This document shows, in pieces, positions 43,848-54,657 of a stretch of 64,000 bases of DNA. The notes under the pieces are model-generated. The model made no database searches and had not been told where the DNA came from. It was given only the letters and a program-made list of their open reading frames with translations. Each line of letters begins with the position of its first letter. The stretch's first letter is position 1. The stretch lies in assembly GCA_001295865.1 (NCBI GenBank), contig LJHW01000037.1:1-64000 (forward strand). The letters run 5' to 3'. The DNA comes from a beta proteobacterium AAP65. Its GTDB lineage: Bacteria; Pseudomonadota; Gammaproteobacteria; Burkholderiales; Burkholderiaceae_C. Position numbers and translations under genes: made by a program.

Positions 43848-44636
43848 TTAGCGAACGATGCCGCGGGTGCTGGCGGCGAGGAAACTCAGCAGCGTGTCGA
43901 TATCTGCATCGCCACCTTCGACCGTGCCTTTCAGCAGCGCGATGGCCTCACGCGCCCTCTCCAGCGTCAGGCCTTCGCGGTACAGCAGCTTGTGCATATG
44001 CTTGACGAGCCCGATGCGCTCGCGCGAGAAGCCGCGCCGGCGCAGCCCCTCGGCATTGATGCCGGCCACCGACAAGGGGTTACCGCTCACGGTCATGAAG
44101 GGCGGCACGTCTTGCGACACGTGGCTCTGGAACCCCAGGATCGCGTGCGCACCCACCTTGCAGAACTGGTGCACGCCCGTGAGCCCGCCAACGATGGCCC
44201 AGTCTCCCACGTGCACGTGGCCGGCCAGCGTGGCGTTGTTGGCCAGGATGGTGTGGTGGCCCAGCTGTACGTCGTGCGCCAGGTGCACGTAGGCCATGAC
44301 CCAGTTGTCGTCGCCCACGCGCGTGACACCCGCGTCTTGCGCGGTGCCGCGACTGAAGGTGCAGAACTGGAAGATGGTGTTGCGGTCGCCGATGTGCAGC
44401 TCGGTCGGCTCGCCGGCGTACTTCTTGTCCTGCGGCGCGCAGCCCAGGGCGGCATGCGGGTGCACGACGTTGTCTCGGCCCAAGGTCATCGGGCCTTCGA
44501 GCGTGCAGTGCCCGCCGATGCGCGTGCCTTCGCCAATGTGCACGCCGGCGCCAATCAACGCATAGGGGCCGACCTGCACCGTCGCCGCCAGCTCGGCGCC
44601 AGGGTCGACGATGGCGGTGGGGTGGATCAGGGCCAT
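43848..44636 (-). CDS. lpxA: UDP-N-acetylglucosamine acyltransferase
   Basis: First enzyme of lipid A synthesis, 262 residues. A left-handed beta helix of hexapeptide repeats (for example [20 protein letters not shown]) spans about 1-190, with the catalytic His in [14 protein letters not shown]. The C-terminal helical part follows ([20 protein letters not shown]). The start [14 protein letters not shown] at 44636 is typical. Confidence 0.97.
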   Translation of the reverse strand: MALIHPTAIVDPGAELAATVQVGPYALIGAGVHIGEGTRIGGHCTLEGPMTLGRDNVVHPHAALGCAPQDKKYAGEPTELHIGDRNTIFQFCTFSRGTAQDAGVTRVGDDNWVMAYVHLAHDVQLGHHTILANNATLAGHVHVGDWAIVGGLTGVHQFCKVGAHAILGFQSHVSQDVPPFMTVSGNPLSVAGINAEGLRRRGFSRERIGLVKHMHKLLYREGLTLERAREAIALLKGTVEGGDADIDTLLSFLAASTRGIVR

Positions 44637-44644
44637 CGTGCGGT

Positions 44645-45097
44645 TCAGGGGGCAGCGACGCGGCGCATCGTGCACATCAGATCGGCTTCACAGACCGTGG
44701 CACCGTCGACGCTGGCCTTGGCCTTGTAGCGATAGATGCCCGACTTCACGCGGTCGATGGCGGCTTCCAGGATGAGCTGGTCGCCGGGACCGACGGGCTT
44801 CTTGAAGCGTGCGTTGTCGATGCCGGCGAAATACACCACGGTGTCGTCGCCCGGGTCGGCACCCGCGCTCTCGAAACTGAGGATGGCGGCCGACTGGGCC
44901 AGCGCTTCCAGCATCAGCACACCCGGCATCACCGGGCGCGCCGGGAAGTGGCCCATGAAAAACGGCTCGTTGATGGTGACGTTCTTCAGCGCCTTGATGC
45001 GCACGTCTTTTTCGAGTTCGAGCACGCGGTCCACCAGCAGGATGGGGTAGCGGTGCGGCAGCTTGCGCAGGATGTATTGGATGTCCATCGTCGTCAC
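44645..45097 (-). CDS. fabZ: 3-hydroxyacyl-ACP dehydratase FabZ
   Basis: Dehydrates 3-hydroxyacyl-ACP in fatty acid synthesis; 150 residues, hot-dog fold. [13 protein letters not shown] and [20 protein letters not shown] contain the catalytic His and Glu. The GTG at 45097 overlaps the lpxD stop by four bases; an ATG three codons later is an equally good start. It lies between lpxD and lpxA, where it balances substrate use with lipid A. Confidence 0.96.
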   Translation of the reverse strand: MTTMDIQYILRKLPHRYPILLVDRVLELEKDVRIKALKNVTINEPFFMGHFPARPVMPGVLMLEALAQSAAILSFESAGADPGDDTVVYFAGIDNARFKKPVGPGDQLILEAAIDRVKSGIYRYKAKASVDGATVCEADLMCTMRRVAAP

Positions 45098-46146
45098 GTC
45101 TTCTTCTCCAGCGCGCGCAGCCTCTCTCGCAGCGTGTGCAGTTGTCTCAAGGTGGCAGCGTTCTTTTCCCAGCTGGCATTGTCATCGAAGGGGAACATGC
45201 CGCTGTACTGGCCCGGCTTGTGGATGGACCGGCTGATGACCGTGGCCGCCGTGATGTGCACGTGGTCGCAAATCTCCAAGTGGCCCAGGATGATGGCGCC
45301 GCCGCCGGCGGTGCAATGCCGCCCGATTCGCGCGCTGCCGGCCACACCCACACAGCCCGCGAAGGCGGTGTGCGCGCCGACGTGCACGTTGTGGCCGATC
45401 TGCACGAGGTTGTCGAGCTTCACGCCATCTTCGAGCACGGTGTCGTCCAGCGCGCCACGGTCAACGCAGGTGTTGGCACCGATCTCCACGTCGTCGCCGA
45501 TGCGCACGCCGCCAAGCTGTTCAATTTTTTCCCACCAGGCGCCAGTTTCGTCGCGCGCGGGTGCGAAGCCAAAGCCGTCTGCACCGATGACCGCCCCGCT
45601 GTGCACGATGCCGCGCGCGCCGATGCGGCACGCATCACCCAGCACGACACGCGGCTTGAGCACCGTGCCCTCGCCCACAGCGGCGTCAGCGCCAAGGTGC
45701 ACGTGGGTGCCGACCACCGCACCGGCACCCACCGAGGCGCCGGCCGAGACGAAGGCCAAGGCACCGACGCTGGCCGTGGGGTGGATGTGCGCGCCTTCTT
45801 CGACGACGGCACTCGGGTGCACACCCAAGACAGGCGGACGCCGCAGCCGCGCAGACCACCACTGGGTGAGGCGCGCAAACGCGAGGTAGGGGTCGGCGCA
45901 GACCAGGGCCGCACCTCGTGCCACGGCGGCCTCGCGCATGGCGGGGCCGACAATCACGCAGCCGGCTTGGGAGGCCCCCAGCTGCGCCTGGTAGCGCGGG
46001 TTGGAGAGGAAGCTGATGGTCTGCGCGTCGGCAGACTCCAGCGGCCCGATGCGGTGGACGGTGAGTTCGGCATCGCCGACCAGTTCACCGCCCAACAGTG
46101 CGCTGAGTTCCCCCAGGCGCACACCCGTCACAGCCAGGCCCGGCAA
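45094..46146 (-). CDS. lpxD: UDP-3-O-acylglucosamine N-acyltransferase
   Basis: Third lipid A enzyme, 350 residues. The N-terminal uridine-binding domain (about 1-105) leads to a hexapeptide-repeat helix, with the catalytic His in [11 protein letters not shown]. The C-terminal [20 protein letters not shown] is conserved. The start is uncertain: TTG at 46146 or GTG at 46131. It follows the skp gene by three bases. Confidence 0.95.
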   Translation of the reverse strand: MPGLAVTGVRLGELSALLGGELVGDAELTVHRIGPLESADAQTISFLSNPRYQAQLGASQAGCVIVGPAMREAAVARGAALVCADPYLAFARLTQWWSARLRRPPVLGVHPSAVVEEGAHIHPTASVGALAFVSAGASVGAGAVVGTHVHLGADAAVGEGTVLKPRVVLGDACRIGARGIVHSGAVIGADGFGFAPARDETGAWWEKIEQLGGVRIGDDVEIGANTCVDRGALDDTVLEDGVKLDNLVQIGHNVHVGAHTAFAGCVGVAGSARIGRHCTAGGGAIILGHLEICDHVHITAATVISRSIHKPGQYSGMFPFDDNASWEKNAATLRQLHTLRERLRALEKKT

Positions 46147-46149
46147 GGC

Positions 46150-46713
46150 TTACTTGCCCGGCGCTGCGGCCGGTGCGGGCGCGTTGAGCTGGCGGATCAC
46201 CTTCTCGGTGATGTCGACGCGCGCGCTTGCGAAGATCACTTCCTGCAGGATCAGGTCGTATTTTTCGGTCTCGTAGATCTGGCGGATGACACGGTTGGCG
46301 CGCTCGACCACCGCAGCCAGCTCTTCGTTGCGGCGCTGATTGAGGTCTTCCTGGAACTCGCGGCGCTTGCGCTGCAGGTCGCGGTCTTGGTCGACCAGCT
46401 CACGCTGGCGGCGCTGCAGTTCGGCTGGCGCCAGGGTCGGGCCGTCCTTCTCCAGCTTGTCGGCCGCGGCCTTGAGCTTGTTGCCGGCGTCGTTGAGCTC
46501 ACGCTCCCGTTTACCGAACTCGGTTTCCAGCTTGGTCTGCGCGGCCTTGGCAGCGTTGGACTCGCGCAGCACGCGCTCGCTGTTGACGTAGCCGATCTTC
46601 AGGTCCTGCGCAACGGCGGGGGCCGCAGCCGCCACGGAAATGGCGGCGATGGCCAGCCAGCGAGAAACCTTGGTGGCAGTGGCGGCAGGGCGCTGGGGGG
46701 CGAACATCTTCAT
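46150..46713 (-). CDS. skp: Periplasmic chaperone OmpH/Skp
   Basis: Trimeric chaperone that carries unfolded outer-membrane proteins to BamA. 187 residues with a signal peptide (AIAAISVAAAAPAVAQ) and long charged coiled-coil arms (about 60-150, rich in Arg, Glu, Lys and Gln). DLKIGYVNSERVLRES begins the mature body. Its start overlaps the bamA stop as TGATG. Confidence 0.93.
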   Translation of the reverse strand: MKMFAPQRPAATATKVSRWLAIAAISVAAAAPAVAQDLKIGYVNSERVLRESNAAKAAQTKLETEFGKRERELNDAGNKLKAAADKLEKDGPTLAPAELQRRQRELVDQDRDLQRKRREFQEDLNQRRNEELAAVVERANRVIRQIYETEKYDLILQEVIFASARVDITEKVIRQLNAPAPAAAPGK

Positions 46714-49031
46714 CAGAAGGCAGTCCCGATCTGGAATTGGAAACGTTGGATTCTATCGTTGCGCTGCAAGCGCAGCGGCTTGCCCCAGCTCAGCTTCAAG
46801 GGGCCCACAGGCGAGATCCACGACAGGCCCAAGCCCGCCGAAGAACGAACGGACTCGCCAGTGATGGTTTCGTCTTCGCGCCACACGTTGCCGGCGTCGA
46901 CAAAGGCGAAGATGCGCAGGGAACGGTCGCTGCCGGTCCCTGGCACGGGGAAGTAGAGCTCGGTGTTGATGTTCATGCGCTTGGCGCCACCGATGTAGGC
47001 TCCCGTGGGATCAACCACACCGAGCGAGCTCTGCTCAAACGCGCGAACCGTGCCCAGGCCGCCGCCGTAGAAGTTCTTGAAGACCGGGAAGGGCTTGCCG
47101 CCCAGGCCCTGGCCCCAGCCGATCTCGGCGTTGACACCGACCGACATGCGCAGCGGCAGTTGCCAGTATTCCTGGTACTGCGCGTTGGTGCGCAGGTAGC
47201 GCACGTCGCCAAAGGCGGCCCACTCCAGGTTCACGCGCTGGTAGCGGCCGGCCGTGGGCACGAGCACGCTGTCGCGGGCATCACGCGACCAGCCCAGCGT
47301 CAGCGGAAAAGAGTTGGTCTTGTCGCCGTACAGCGCGCGGTAGTTCAAGTACGACAGCGGAATGCCGGTGGCCGTGCCGATTTCCGTGCGCTCGATGCCG
47401 ATGCCCACGAACACCGTGTCGTACTCGGAGAAAGGCACGCCGAAACGCACCGAAGCGCCCGGGGTCTTCAAGTCGTAGGTGTCACCCAGGCTGTTGATGG
47501 GGCGCTGCGTGCGGTAAAAAACGTCGATGGCGCGCGAGATGCCATCCACCGTCCAGTAGGGGTCGACCGTGCTCACCACCAGCGTGCGCTGGTAGCGGCT
47601 GGTGTTGAGCTCGATGCCCAGGTAGTTGCCCGAACCGAAGGCGTTTTCTTGCTTCACCGAGGCGGTGAAGGTCAGGCGCTCTGCGTTGGAGTAGCCAGCA
47701 CCGACGATAAGGTTGCCGGTGGGCTTCTCGACGACGTTGACAACGAGGTCGACCTGGTCGGGCGAACCCGGCACCTCGTTGGTCTCGATCTCGATGTCTT
47801 CCTTGAAGAAGCCCAGGCGTTCCACGCGCTCTTTGCTGAGCTTGATCAGACCGCCGTCGTACCAGGCGCCTTCCAGCTGTCGGAACTCGCGGCGCACCAC
47901 CTCGTCACGTGTGCGCGAGTTGCCGGCCACGTCGATGCGGCGCACGTAAACGCGGCGGCTCGGCTCGGCGGCAAACACCACCACCACCTGGCCTGTGGAG
48001 CGGTCGATCTCGGGGCGCGGCTCGATGCGCGCGAAGGCGTAACCGTACAGCCCGAAAAGGTCGGTGAAGCGCTTGCCGGTAGCGGTGACCGCATCGCCAC
48101 GGTAGGGCTGGCCGGGCCGCAGTGCCACGAAGGCACGGAACTCTTCTTCCTTGCCGAGGTAGTCGCCTTCCAGGCGCACCGCCGTCACGGTGTAGGGCTG
48201 GCCTTCCTTGATGGAGATGGCCACCGAGATGGTCTGCTTGTCGGGCGAGATCGTGACCTGCGTGCTCTCGATGGCGAACTCGAGATAGCCGCGATTCACA
48301 TAGTAGGCGCGCAGCTTTTCCAGGTCGGCGTTGAGCTTGGTGCGCGAGTAGCGGTCGGTCTTGCTGTACCAGGTGAACCAGCCCGTGGGCGTGAGCTCGA
48401 AGAGGTCGAGCAACTCGCGTTCGCTGAACACCGTCGCACCGGCGATGCGGATGTCCTTGATCTTCGCGGCGTCGCCTTCGGTCATCGTGAAGGTCACGTT
48501 GACGCGGTTGCGCTCCAGCGGCGTGATCGTCGTCACCACCTCGGCACCGTAGAGGCTGCGGCCCAGGTATTGGCGCTTGATCTCCTGCTCGGCGCGGTCG
48601 ATGAGCGCGCGGTCGAAAGGCAGGCCTTCGCCGATGCCGGCGTCGCGCAGGCTCTTGGTCAGCGGTTCCTTGTCGAACTCTTTCAGGCCGACGAAGGTGA
48701 CGGCGCCGATGATGGAACGTTCGTCGACGATGACAATAGCGACCTCGCCCTCGATCTCGATGCGCACGTCCTTGAACAGGCCGGTGGCGAAGAGCGCGCG
48801 AAGTGCGGCCGAGCCCTTGTCGTCGGTGTAGGTGTCGCCGATGCGGAAGGGCAGCGCGGCGAACACGGTGCCGGGGTCGGTGCGCTGCAGGCCTTCAACG
48901 CGGATGTCCTTCAGCACGAAGGGCGTGACGGCTAGGGCTGCGGGTGCGGCAAAAGCCGAGGCGATGGCCACGCTGAGCACGGCAACAGGGCCCCAGGGGC
49001 CGTTGGGCCCGGTCGGAAACACAGGGAACAT
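46713..49031 (-). CDS. bamA: Outer-membrane assembly factor BamA
   Basis: Core of the beta-barrel assembly machine, 772 residues. Signal peptide (about 1-33), five POTRA domains (about 35-425), then a 16-strand barrel. FVLKDIRVEGLQRTDPGTVF begins POTRA 1, and the barrel has the lid motif VRAFEQSSLG and the terminal strand IQRFQFQIGTAF with a final Phe. It follows rseP by six bases. Confidence 0.97.
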   Translation of the reverse strand: MFPVFPTGPNGPWGPVAVLSVAIASAFAAPAALAVTPFVLKDIRVEGLQRTDPGTVFAALPFRIGDTYTDDKGSAALRALFATGLFKDVRIEIEGEVAIVIVDERSIIGAVTFVGLKEFDKEPLTKSLRDAGIGEGLPFDRALIDRAEQEIKRQYLGRSLYGAEVVTTITPLERNRVNVTFTMTEGDAAKIKDIRIAGATVFSERELLDLFELTPTGWFTWYSKTDRYSRTKLNADLEKLRAYYVNRGYLEFAIESTQVTISPDKQTISVAISIKEGQPYTVTAVRLEGDYLGKEEEFRAFVALRPGQPYRGDAVTATGKRFTDLFGLYGYAFARIEPRPEIDRSTGQVVVVFAAEPSRRVYVRRIDVAGNSRTRDEVVRREFRQLEGAWYDGGLIKLSKERVERLGFFKEDIEIETNEVPGSPDQVDLVVNVVEKPTGNLIVGAGYSNAERLTFTASVKQENAFGSGNYLGIELNTSRYQRTLVVSTVDPYWTVDGISRAIDVFYRTQRPINSLGDTYDLKTPGASVRFGVPFSEYDTVFVGIGIERTEIGTATGIPLSYLNYRALYGDKTNSFPLTLGWSRDARDSVLVPTAGRYQRVNLEWAAFGDVRYLRTNAQYQEYWQLPLRMSVGVNAEIGWGQGLGGKPFPVFKNFYGGGLGTVRAFEQSSLGVVDPTGAYIGGAKRMNINTELYFPVPGTGSDRSLRIFAFVDAGNVWREDETITGESVRSSAGLGLSWISPVGPLKLSWGKPLRLQRNDRIQRFQFQIGTAF

Positions 49032-49037
49032 GGGGAT

Positions 49038-50408
49038 TCAGTGCAGGCCCAGCAAGCGGGCGACGTCGTTGAAAAGGGCGACCGACATCATCATCAACAA
49101 GACAGCGATGCCGCCGCGTTGCAGCCGGGCCAGCCAGAGGTCGGAGACGGGGCGGCCGGTGACGCCCTCGAAAATGTAATACATCAGGTGGCCCCCATCG
49201 AGCATGGGCAGGGGCAAGAGGTTGAGCACGCCCAGACTCACGCTCACCAGCGCCAGGAAACCCAGGTAGTAGGCCAGACCCTTGGTGACGGATTGGCCGG
49301 CGTAATCCGCAATCGTCAGCGGGCCGCTGAGGTTCTTCAGCGAGGCCTCGCCGATGAGCATGCGGCCCAGCATCTTCACCGTCAGCACCGACACTTCCCA
49401 GGTGCGCACGGCGCCGAGCTGCAGGCCTTCGAAGACGCCGTGCTGCACCGTCAGCATCACCGGCGCACGGCCGGGCTCGACGCCAACACGCGCGAAGGTC
49501 TGGCCTTTCTCGGTGACCACCTGCGGCGTGACATTCAGCACCAGCGTGCGGCCGTCGCGCTCCACCAGCCAGGCCTGCGTGCTCACCTGGCCGGCGCGCA
49601 GGTTGCCACGCACCTTCTCCACCACCTGCTGCGCGTCGGCCACGGCCTGGCCGTCGATGGACAGCACCCGGTCGCCGCGCTGCAGGCCTGCGGCGGCACC
49701 GGCGCTGCCGGCCTGCACCTGGCCCAGCACCGGCTCGCGCCAGGGGCTGCCCAGGCCGATGCGCTGCGTGAGCGCGGCATCCACCTCGCGGGCCTCGATG
49801 CCCGACAGATCCAGGTCGACGCTGCGTGCAGCACGCCCGTCACCATCGCTCACCTGCAGGCGCACGCGCTCACCTCGCAAGGCGGCCTGCGTCACCTCCC
49901 AGCGCAGGTCGGTGAGCGAGCGCAGTTCCTGCCACTCACCGCTGCCATGGTCCATGGCCTGAACCCATTGCCCGGCGCGCAAGCCGGCACGCTCGGCCAC
50001 GCTGCCGGCCGCGGGCGGACCGATCAGGGCTTTGGGCTCCTGCACGCCGATCCAGTGCGCGGCAGCGTACAGCAGCACGGCCAGCGCGAGGTTCGCCAGC
50101 GGTCCGGCCGACACGATGGCCGCACGCTGCCACAGCGGCTTGCGGTTGAAGGCCTGGTTCACCTGACCAGGCGCAACCGGCGCTTCACGCTCGTCGAGCA
50201 TGCGCACATAGCCGCCGAGCGGCAAGGCGCAAAGCACGAACTCGGTGGCGTCGGGCGCGCTCTGCCGGCGCCAGATCACCTGACCGAAACCGACCGAAAA
50301 CCGCAGCACCTTCACGCCGCAGGCCACGGCCACCCGGTAGTGGCCGTACTCGTGGATGACCACGAGGATGCCCAGGGTCAGCAGGAAGGCCAGGACGGTG
50401 GTGATCAC
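49038..50408 (-). CDS. rseP: Site-2 intramembrane protease RseP
   Basis: Zinc metalloprotease of the inner membrane that cuts anti-sigma factors and signal-peptide remnants; 456 residues. The zinc motif HEYGH (19-23) lies in the first helix, two PDZ domains fill about 115-280, and [15 protein letters not shown] contributes the third ligand. The GTG start overlaps the dxr stop by four bases. Confidence 0.95.
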   Translation of the reverse strand: MITTVLAFLLTLGILVVIHEYGHYRVAVACGVKVLRFSVGFGQVIWRRQSAPDATEFVLCALPLGGYVRMLDEREAPVAPGQVNQAFNRKPLWQRAAIVSAGPLANLALAVLLYAAAHWIGVQEPKALIGPPAAGSVAERAGLRAGQWVQAMDHGSGEWQELRSLTDLRWEVTQAALRGERVRLQVSDGDGRAARSVDLDLSGIEAREVDAALTQRIGLGSPWREPVLGQVQAGSAGAAAGLQRGDRVLSIDGQAVADAQQVVEKVRGNLRAGQVSTQAWLVERDGRTLVLNVTPQVVTEKGQTFARVGVEPGRAPVMLTVQHGVFEGLQLGAVRTWEVSVLTVKMLGRMLIGEASLKNLSGPLTIADYAGQSVTKGLAYYLGFLALVSVSLGVLNLLPLPMLDGGHLMYYIFEGVTGRPVSDLWLARLQRGGIAVLLMMMSVALFNDVARLLGLH

Positions 50409-51598
50409 GCCGCGAGTTCCTGCATCAGGTCATGGGCCATGACGCGGGCCCGGGTGTCGAGCTCGATCAGGTCTTCCAGGCTGTGGGTCGGGCTCAGGCG
50501 GGGCTCCAGGCGCTCGATGGTGCGCGCGTTGAGCGTGTGAATCGCCGTGAAGGCGATCGTTCCGTCCAGGAAGGCCGCCACCGCCACTTCGTTGGCAGCG
50601 TTGAGCACCGTGGTGCTGCCCTCGGGGCCGCGCAGCGCGTCCCAGGCGAGTTGCAGGCCCGGGAAACGGCGCGGGTCGGGGGTCTCGAAGTGCAGCGGCG
50701 GCTGCTGCAGAAAGTCGAGCCGCGGCGCACCCGATTCGATGCGCTCGGGGAAAGACAGGCCGTAGGCGATGGGCACCTTCATGTCGGGCGTGCCCAGCTG
50801 CGCCAGCACGCTGCCGTCGCGGCACACCACCATCGAATGGATGATGCTCTGCGGGTGGATGACAACACGGATGTTCTCGGGCGCGAGGTCGAAGAGCCAG
50901 CGCGCCTCGATGACCTCCAGTGCCTTGTTCATCATCGTGGCCGAATCCACCGAGATCTTGCGGCCCATCACCCAGTTCGGGTGCGCCACGGCTTGCGCCG
51001 GGGTCACTTCGTGCAGCGTTTCGGGGTCGCGGTGGCGGAAGGGCCCGCCGCTGGCGGTGAGGATGATGTGGTCGATGCGGCGCGCCCAGGCACTGCGGTC
51101 TTCGGGCAGGCACTGGAAGATGGCCGAGTGCTCGCTGTCGATGGGCAGCAGCGTGGCGCCGCCATCCTTCACAGCCTGCATGAAGAGCGCGCCGCCCACC
51201 ACCAGCGCTTCCTTGTTGGCCAGGAGCAAGCGCTTGCCGCTGCGCGCCGCGGCCATGCAGGGCGGCAGGCCGGCGGCGCCGACGATGGCGGCCATCACGC
51301 TGTCGACATCATCGGCCGCGGCCAGTTCGCACAGCGCCTGCGCGCCGTGCTGCACCTCGGTGGCCGAGCCGGCGGCCTTCAGCGCGGCGCGCACTTCGGC
51401 CGCACGCTCGGCGGTGGGCAACACGGCCACCCGCGGGCGGAACTGCAGGCACTGCTGCACCAGCAGATCGGTGCGCTGGTAGGACGTGAGGCCCACCACC
51501 TCGAACCGCTCGGGGTGGCGCGCCACGACATCGAGCGTGCTCGTGCCGATGGAGCCGGTGGCGCCGAGGATGGCCAGGCGTTGGCGGGGTGCGTTCAT
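50405..51598 (-). CDS. dxr: 1-deoxy-D-xylulose 5-phosphate reductoisomerase
   Basis: Second enzyme of the non-mevalonate isoprenoid pathway, 397 residues. NADPH motif [14 protein letters not shown] (12-25), NKEALVVGG, the metal-site text [13 protein letters not shown], and [17 protein letters not shown] are intact. Start ATG at 51598 overlaps the cdsA stop (ATGA). Confidence 0.97.
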   Translation of the reverse strand: MNAPRQRLAILGATGSIGTSTLDVVARHPERFEVVGLTSYQRTDLLVQQCLQFRPRVAVLPTAERAAEVRAALKAAGSATEVQHGAQALCELAAADDVDSVMAAIVGAAGLPPCMAAARSGKRLLLANKEALVVGGALFMQAVKDGGATLLPIDSEHSAIFQCLPEDRSAWARRIDHIILTASGGPFRHRDPETLHEVTPAQAVAHPNWVMGRKISVDSATMMNKALEVIEARWLFDLAPENIRVVIHPQSIIHSMVVCRDGSVLAQLGTPDMKVPIAYGLSFPERIESGAPRLDFLQQPPLHFETPDPRRFPGLQLAWDALRGPEGSTTVLNAANEVAVAAFLDGTIAFTAIHTLNARTIERLEPRLSPTHSLEDLIELDTRARVMAHDLMQELAA

Positions 51599-52443
51599 GC
51601 AAGGCTTCCGAGTGCAACGAGCGCCATCACGGCCGGCAGCACCGGCAGCAGTGCATCGACGCGGTCGAGCACACCGCCATGGCCGGGCAGCAGGCGGCTG
51701 CTGTCCTTGGCGCCGGCGGCGCGTTTGACGAGAGATTCGACGAGATCGCCGACGACGCTCAAGCCCGCCAGCAGCCACAAGGCCGCCAGCAGGCCCGCGA
51801 GACCCCAGCGATCGAAGAGCCGGCTGTAGAGGCTGGGGCCGTCGAAGCCCATGCGGCCGTCAAGCCAGATCCAGAAGGCCGCCAGCAGCACCACGCCCAG
51901 CCAGCCCGACCACACACCTTCCCAGCTCTTGCCGGGGCTGATGCTGGGGGCCAACTTGCGCCGGCCAAAAGCGCGGCCGCCGAAATACGCTGCCACGTCG
52001 GCCATCCACACCAGGCACAGCGCCGAGAGCATGAAGTTGATGCCCACGCCGTGCGCGCCGGCCAGGGCCAGCCAGGCCAGCCACAGCGCTGCCAGGCCCA
52101 TCACCCAGCGCGCCGCACGCGGCAGCAGCGGCCAGGCCGCCGGCCCGCTGCGCAGCGCCACCGCGCCGCCCGCGCCCCACAGCAGCAGCGCGAAGGCCCA
52201 CAGCAGCGCAGGCGCGTCCTGCTTCCAGCCCGCCAGCCAGGCCAGCGCGCCCCCTGCAGCCACGGCCGCACCCATCAGCACGCTGAGCGCGGCACCGGCC
52301 TGGTTCAGGCGGCCCCATTCCCAGCCGCCGGCGGCCATCAGGACCAGGGTGAGTGCAGCAAAGGGCCAGGCGCTGCTGACCGACAGCGACGCCAGCAGCA
52401 AGGCCACGAGCACGAGCGCGGTGATGACACGCTGCCTCAGCAT
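51595..52443 (-). CDS. cdsA: Phosphatidate cytidylyltransferase
   Basis: Makes CDP-diacylglycerol from phosphatidate and CTP; 282 residues with about eight membrane helices. The signature near the end is [18 protein letters not shown] followed by [18 protein letters not shown] at 52443 ([18 protein letters not shown]) is the right start; it lies seven bases after uppS. Confidence 0.95.
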   Translation of the reverse strand: MLRQRVITALVLVALLLASLSVSSAWPFAALTLVLMAAGGWEWGRLNQAGAALSVLMGAAVAAGGALAWLAGWKQDAPALLWAFALLLWGAGGAVALRSGPAAWPLLPRAARWVMGLAALWLAWLALAGAHGVGINFMLSALCLVWMADVAAYFGGRAFGRRKLAPSISPGKSWEGVWSGWLGVVLLAAFWIWLDGRMGFDGPSLYSRLFDRWGLAGLLAALWLLAGLSVVGDLVESLVKRAAGAKDSSRLLPGHGGVLDRVDALLPVLPAVMALVALGSLA

Positions 52444-52450
52444 GGCCGCG

Positions 52451-53221
52451 TCAGGAACCTTCAGACGGCGACGGGCTGGAGCGCAAGGTGCCGAAACGCC
52501 GCTCGCGCCGCGCATAGGCAGCGAAGGCCGCATCGATCTCGGTCAGACCGAAATCGGGCCAGAGGCACTCGGTGAAGAAGAGTTCGGAGTAGGCGGTTTG
52601 CCACAGCAGGAAGTTGCTGATGCGCATCTCGCCCCCGGTGCGGATGAACAGATCGGGGTCGGGCGCGAAAGCCATGGCCATGCGGCTGGACAACCAGGCT
52701 TCGTCGAGCTGCTCGGGCGCCAGGCCCTCGGCCAGCGCCTGGCGGCAGGCCTGCATCACGTCCCAGCGGCCGCCGTAGTTGAAGGCCACGCTGAGGTTGA
52801 TGCGGGTGTTGTGCTTGGTGATCTCTTCGGCGTGGTCCCAGGCCTTGCGCAGCTTCTCGGACACCGCCTCGCGGTCGCCCACGATGCGGATGCGCACGCC
52901 GTCGCCGGCCAGCTTCGTGAGGTACTTCGACACCGACACGAGCACGAGGCCCATCAGTCCCGACACCTCGTCGGCGGGACGCTTCCAGTTCTCGGACGAA
53001 AACGCGAAAACGGTGAGGTACTCAACGCCGCGGTCGGCGAAGGTGTTGATCACGCGCACCAGCGCATCGACCCCGGCCTTGTGGCCGAAGTAGCGCGGCA
53101 TGTAGCGGTTCTTGGCCCAACGGCCGTTGCCATCCATCACCACCGCCACATGGCGGGGCACGGTAGCAGCGGCGTCGCTGGGCGGCTGGACGGCCGCGGG
53201 GGCGAGAGACAGCTCGGACAT
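52451..53221 (-). CDS. uppS: Undecaprenyl diphosphate synthase
   Basis: Cis-prenyltransferase that makes the C55 carrier for murein; 256 residues. HVAVVMDGNGRWAKNRYMPR holds the catalytic Asp, and DLFIRTGGEMRISNFLLWQ the second conserved region. The N-terminal 22 residues are a non-conserved extension. Lies between frr and cdsA in the standard order. Confidence 0.97.
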   Translation of the reverse strand: MSELSLAPAAVQPPSDAAATVPRHVAVVMDGNGRWAKNRYMPRYFGHKAGVDALVRVINTFADRGVEYLTVFAFSSENWKRPADEVSGLMGLVLVSVSKYLTKLAGDGVRIRIVGDREAVSEKLRKAWDHAEEITKHNTRINLSVAFNYGGRWDVMQACRQALAEGLAPEQLDEAWLSSRMAMAFAPDPDLFIRTGGEMRISNFLLWQTAYSELFFTECLWPDFGLTEIDAAFAAYARRERRFGTLRSSPSPSEGS

Positions 53222-53254
53222 GAGACTGGGGGCGGGCGGGCGACAGCGCTGGCC

Positions 53255-53815
53255 TCAGACGGCCAGCACCTCGGCTTCCTTGCCCTGCACCAGCTTGTCG
53301 ATCTCCGCGATAACGCGGTCGGTCAGGCGCTGCACCTCGTCTTGCGCGCGGCGCTCGTCGTCCTCGGACACTTCCTTGTCCTTGAGCAGCTTCTTGAGGT
53401 GATCGTTGGCTTCGCGGCGCACGGCGCGCACGGCGATCTTGGCGTCTTCACCGGCGTGGCGCACGACCTTGGTCAGTTCCTTGCGGCGCTCTTCGGTCAG
53501 CGCGGGCATCGGCACCCGCAGCAGATCGCCCTGCGACGACGGGTTCAGGCCCAGGTCGCTTTCGCGGATGGCCTTCTCGATCTTCGCGCCCATGCCCTTT
53601 TCCCAGGGCTGCACACTGATCGTGCGCGCGTCGAGCAGCGTCACGTTGGCCACCTGGCTGATGGGCACGGGCGAGCCGTAGTAGTCGACATGCACCTGGT
53701 CGAGCAGGCCCGGGTGAGCGCGGCCGGTGCGGATCTTGTGCAGTTCGTTCTTGAAGGCCTCGATGGACTTGCCCATCTTGGTCTCGGCCGTCTTCTTGAT
53801 GTCCTGGATGGTCAT
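53255..53815 (-). CDS. frr: Ribosome recycling factor
   Basis: Splits post-termination ribosomes with EF-G; 186 residues. [20 protein letters not shown] and [20 protein letters not shown] are family hallmarks. It follows pyrH by 13 bases. Confidence 0.97.
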   Translation of the reverse strand: MTIQDIKKTAETKMGKSIEAFKNELHKIRTGRAHPGLLDQVHVDYYGSPVPISQVANVTLLDARTISVQPWEKGMGAKIEKAIRESDLGLNPSSQGDLLRVPMPALTEERRKELTKVVRHAGEDAKIAVRAVRREANDHLKKLLKDKEVSEDDERRAQDEVQRLTDRVIAEIDKLVQGKEAEVLAV

Positions 53816-53828
53816 GACGGAGTCACTC

Positions 53829-54539
53829 TCAAACGTGAACCAGCGTACCTTCGTCTTCGCCCTGCACCACGCGCTTGAGCGCGCCGGGCTTGAAGATGCT
53901 GAAAACCTTGATGGGCAGCTTCTGGTCGCGGCACAGCGCGAAGGCGGTGGCGTCCATCACCTGCAGGTTCTGAGCAATGGCGTCGTCGAAGCTGATGGTG
54001 GTGTAGCGCGTGGCGCTCGGGTCCTTCTTGGGGTCGGCGGTGTAGACGCCGTCGACCTTGGTGGCCTTGAGCACGATCTCGGCGCCCATCTCGGCCCCGC
54101 GCAAGGCCGCGGCGGTGTCGGTGGTGAAGAAGGGGTTGCCGGTGCCGGCCGCGAACACCACGACCTTGCCCTCTTCGAGGTACTGCAGCGCCTTTGGCCG
54201 AACATAGGGCTCAACGACCTGTTCGATGCTGATGGCCGACATCACACGCGCCGTCATGCCCTCTTGCCGCATGGTGTCGGCCAGGGCCAGCGAGTTCATC
54301 ACCGTGGCCAGCATGCCCATGTAGTCGGCGGTGGCGCGGTCCATGCCCACGCTGCCACCGGCCACGCCGCGGAAGATGTTGCCGCCACCGATGACGACAG
54401 CCACCTCGGTGCCCAGCTTCGTGACCTCTTGCACCTCTTGCACCATGCGCACGATGGTGGCGCGGTTGATGCCGTAGGCGTCGTCGCCCATCAGGGCTTC
54501 GCCCGACAGCTTCAGCAGGATGCGCTTGTAGGCCGGCAT
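53829..54539 (-). CDS. pyrH: Uridylate kinase
   Basis: Phosphorylates UMP to UDP; hexameric amino-acid-kinase fold, 236 residues. [31 protein letters not shown] and [20 protein letters not shown] are intact. 118 bases lie between tsf and this gene and contain the tsf terminator, so a promoter before pyrH is likely. Confidence 0.97.
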   Translation of the reverse strand: MPAYKRILLKLSGEALMGDDAYGINRATIVRMVQEVQEVTKLGTEVAVVIGGGNIFRGVAGGSVGMDRATADYMGMLATVMNSLALADTMRQEGMTARVMSAISIEQVVEPYVRPKALQYLEEGKVVVFAAGTGNPFFTTDTAAALRGAEMGAEIVLKATKVDGVYTADPKKDPSATRYTTISFDDAIAQNLQVMDATAFALCRDQKLPIKVFSIFKPGALKRVVQGEDEGTLVHV

Positions 54540-54611
54540 CAGGTCAACTCCAGAGGGAAAGGCTTGCAGTGTAAGTCGGCCCTGCCGGGCGCCGACCGCA
54601 CAAACGTATGC

Positions 54612-54651
54612 AAAGAAAAGCCCGCGCGGCGCCCGCAGGCACCACGCGGGC
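54612..54651 (-). terminator. Intrinsic terminator after tsf
   Basis: On the minus strand a long stem begins GCCCGCGTGG and closes CCGCGCGGGC, with a smaller inner stem GCC/GGC, followed by TTTTCTTT. It begins six bases after the tsf stop and separates rpsB-tsf from pyrH. Confidence 0.75.
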
Positions 54652-54657
54652 CCGGGC

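Noticed and set aside
46737..48935. A 732-codon plus-strand frame over bamA
   Set aside because: Antisense of bamA; no start context and no known motif.
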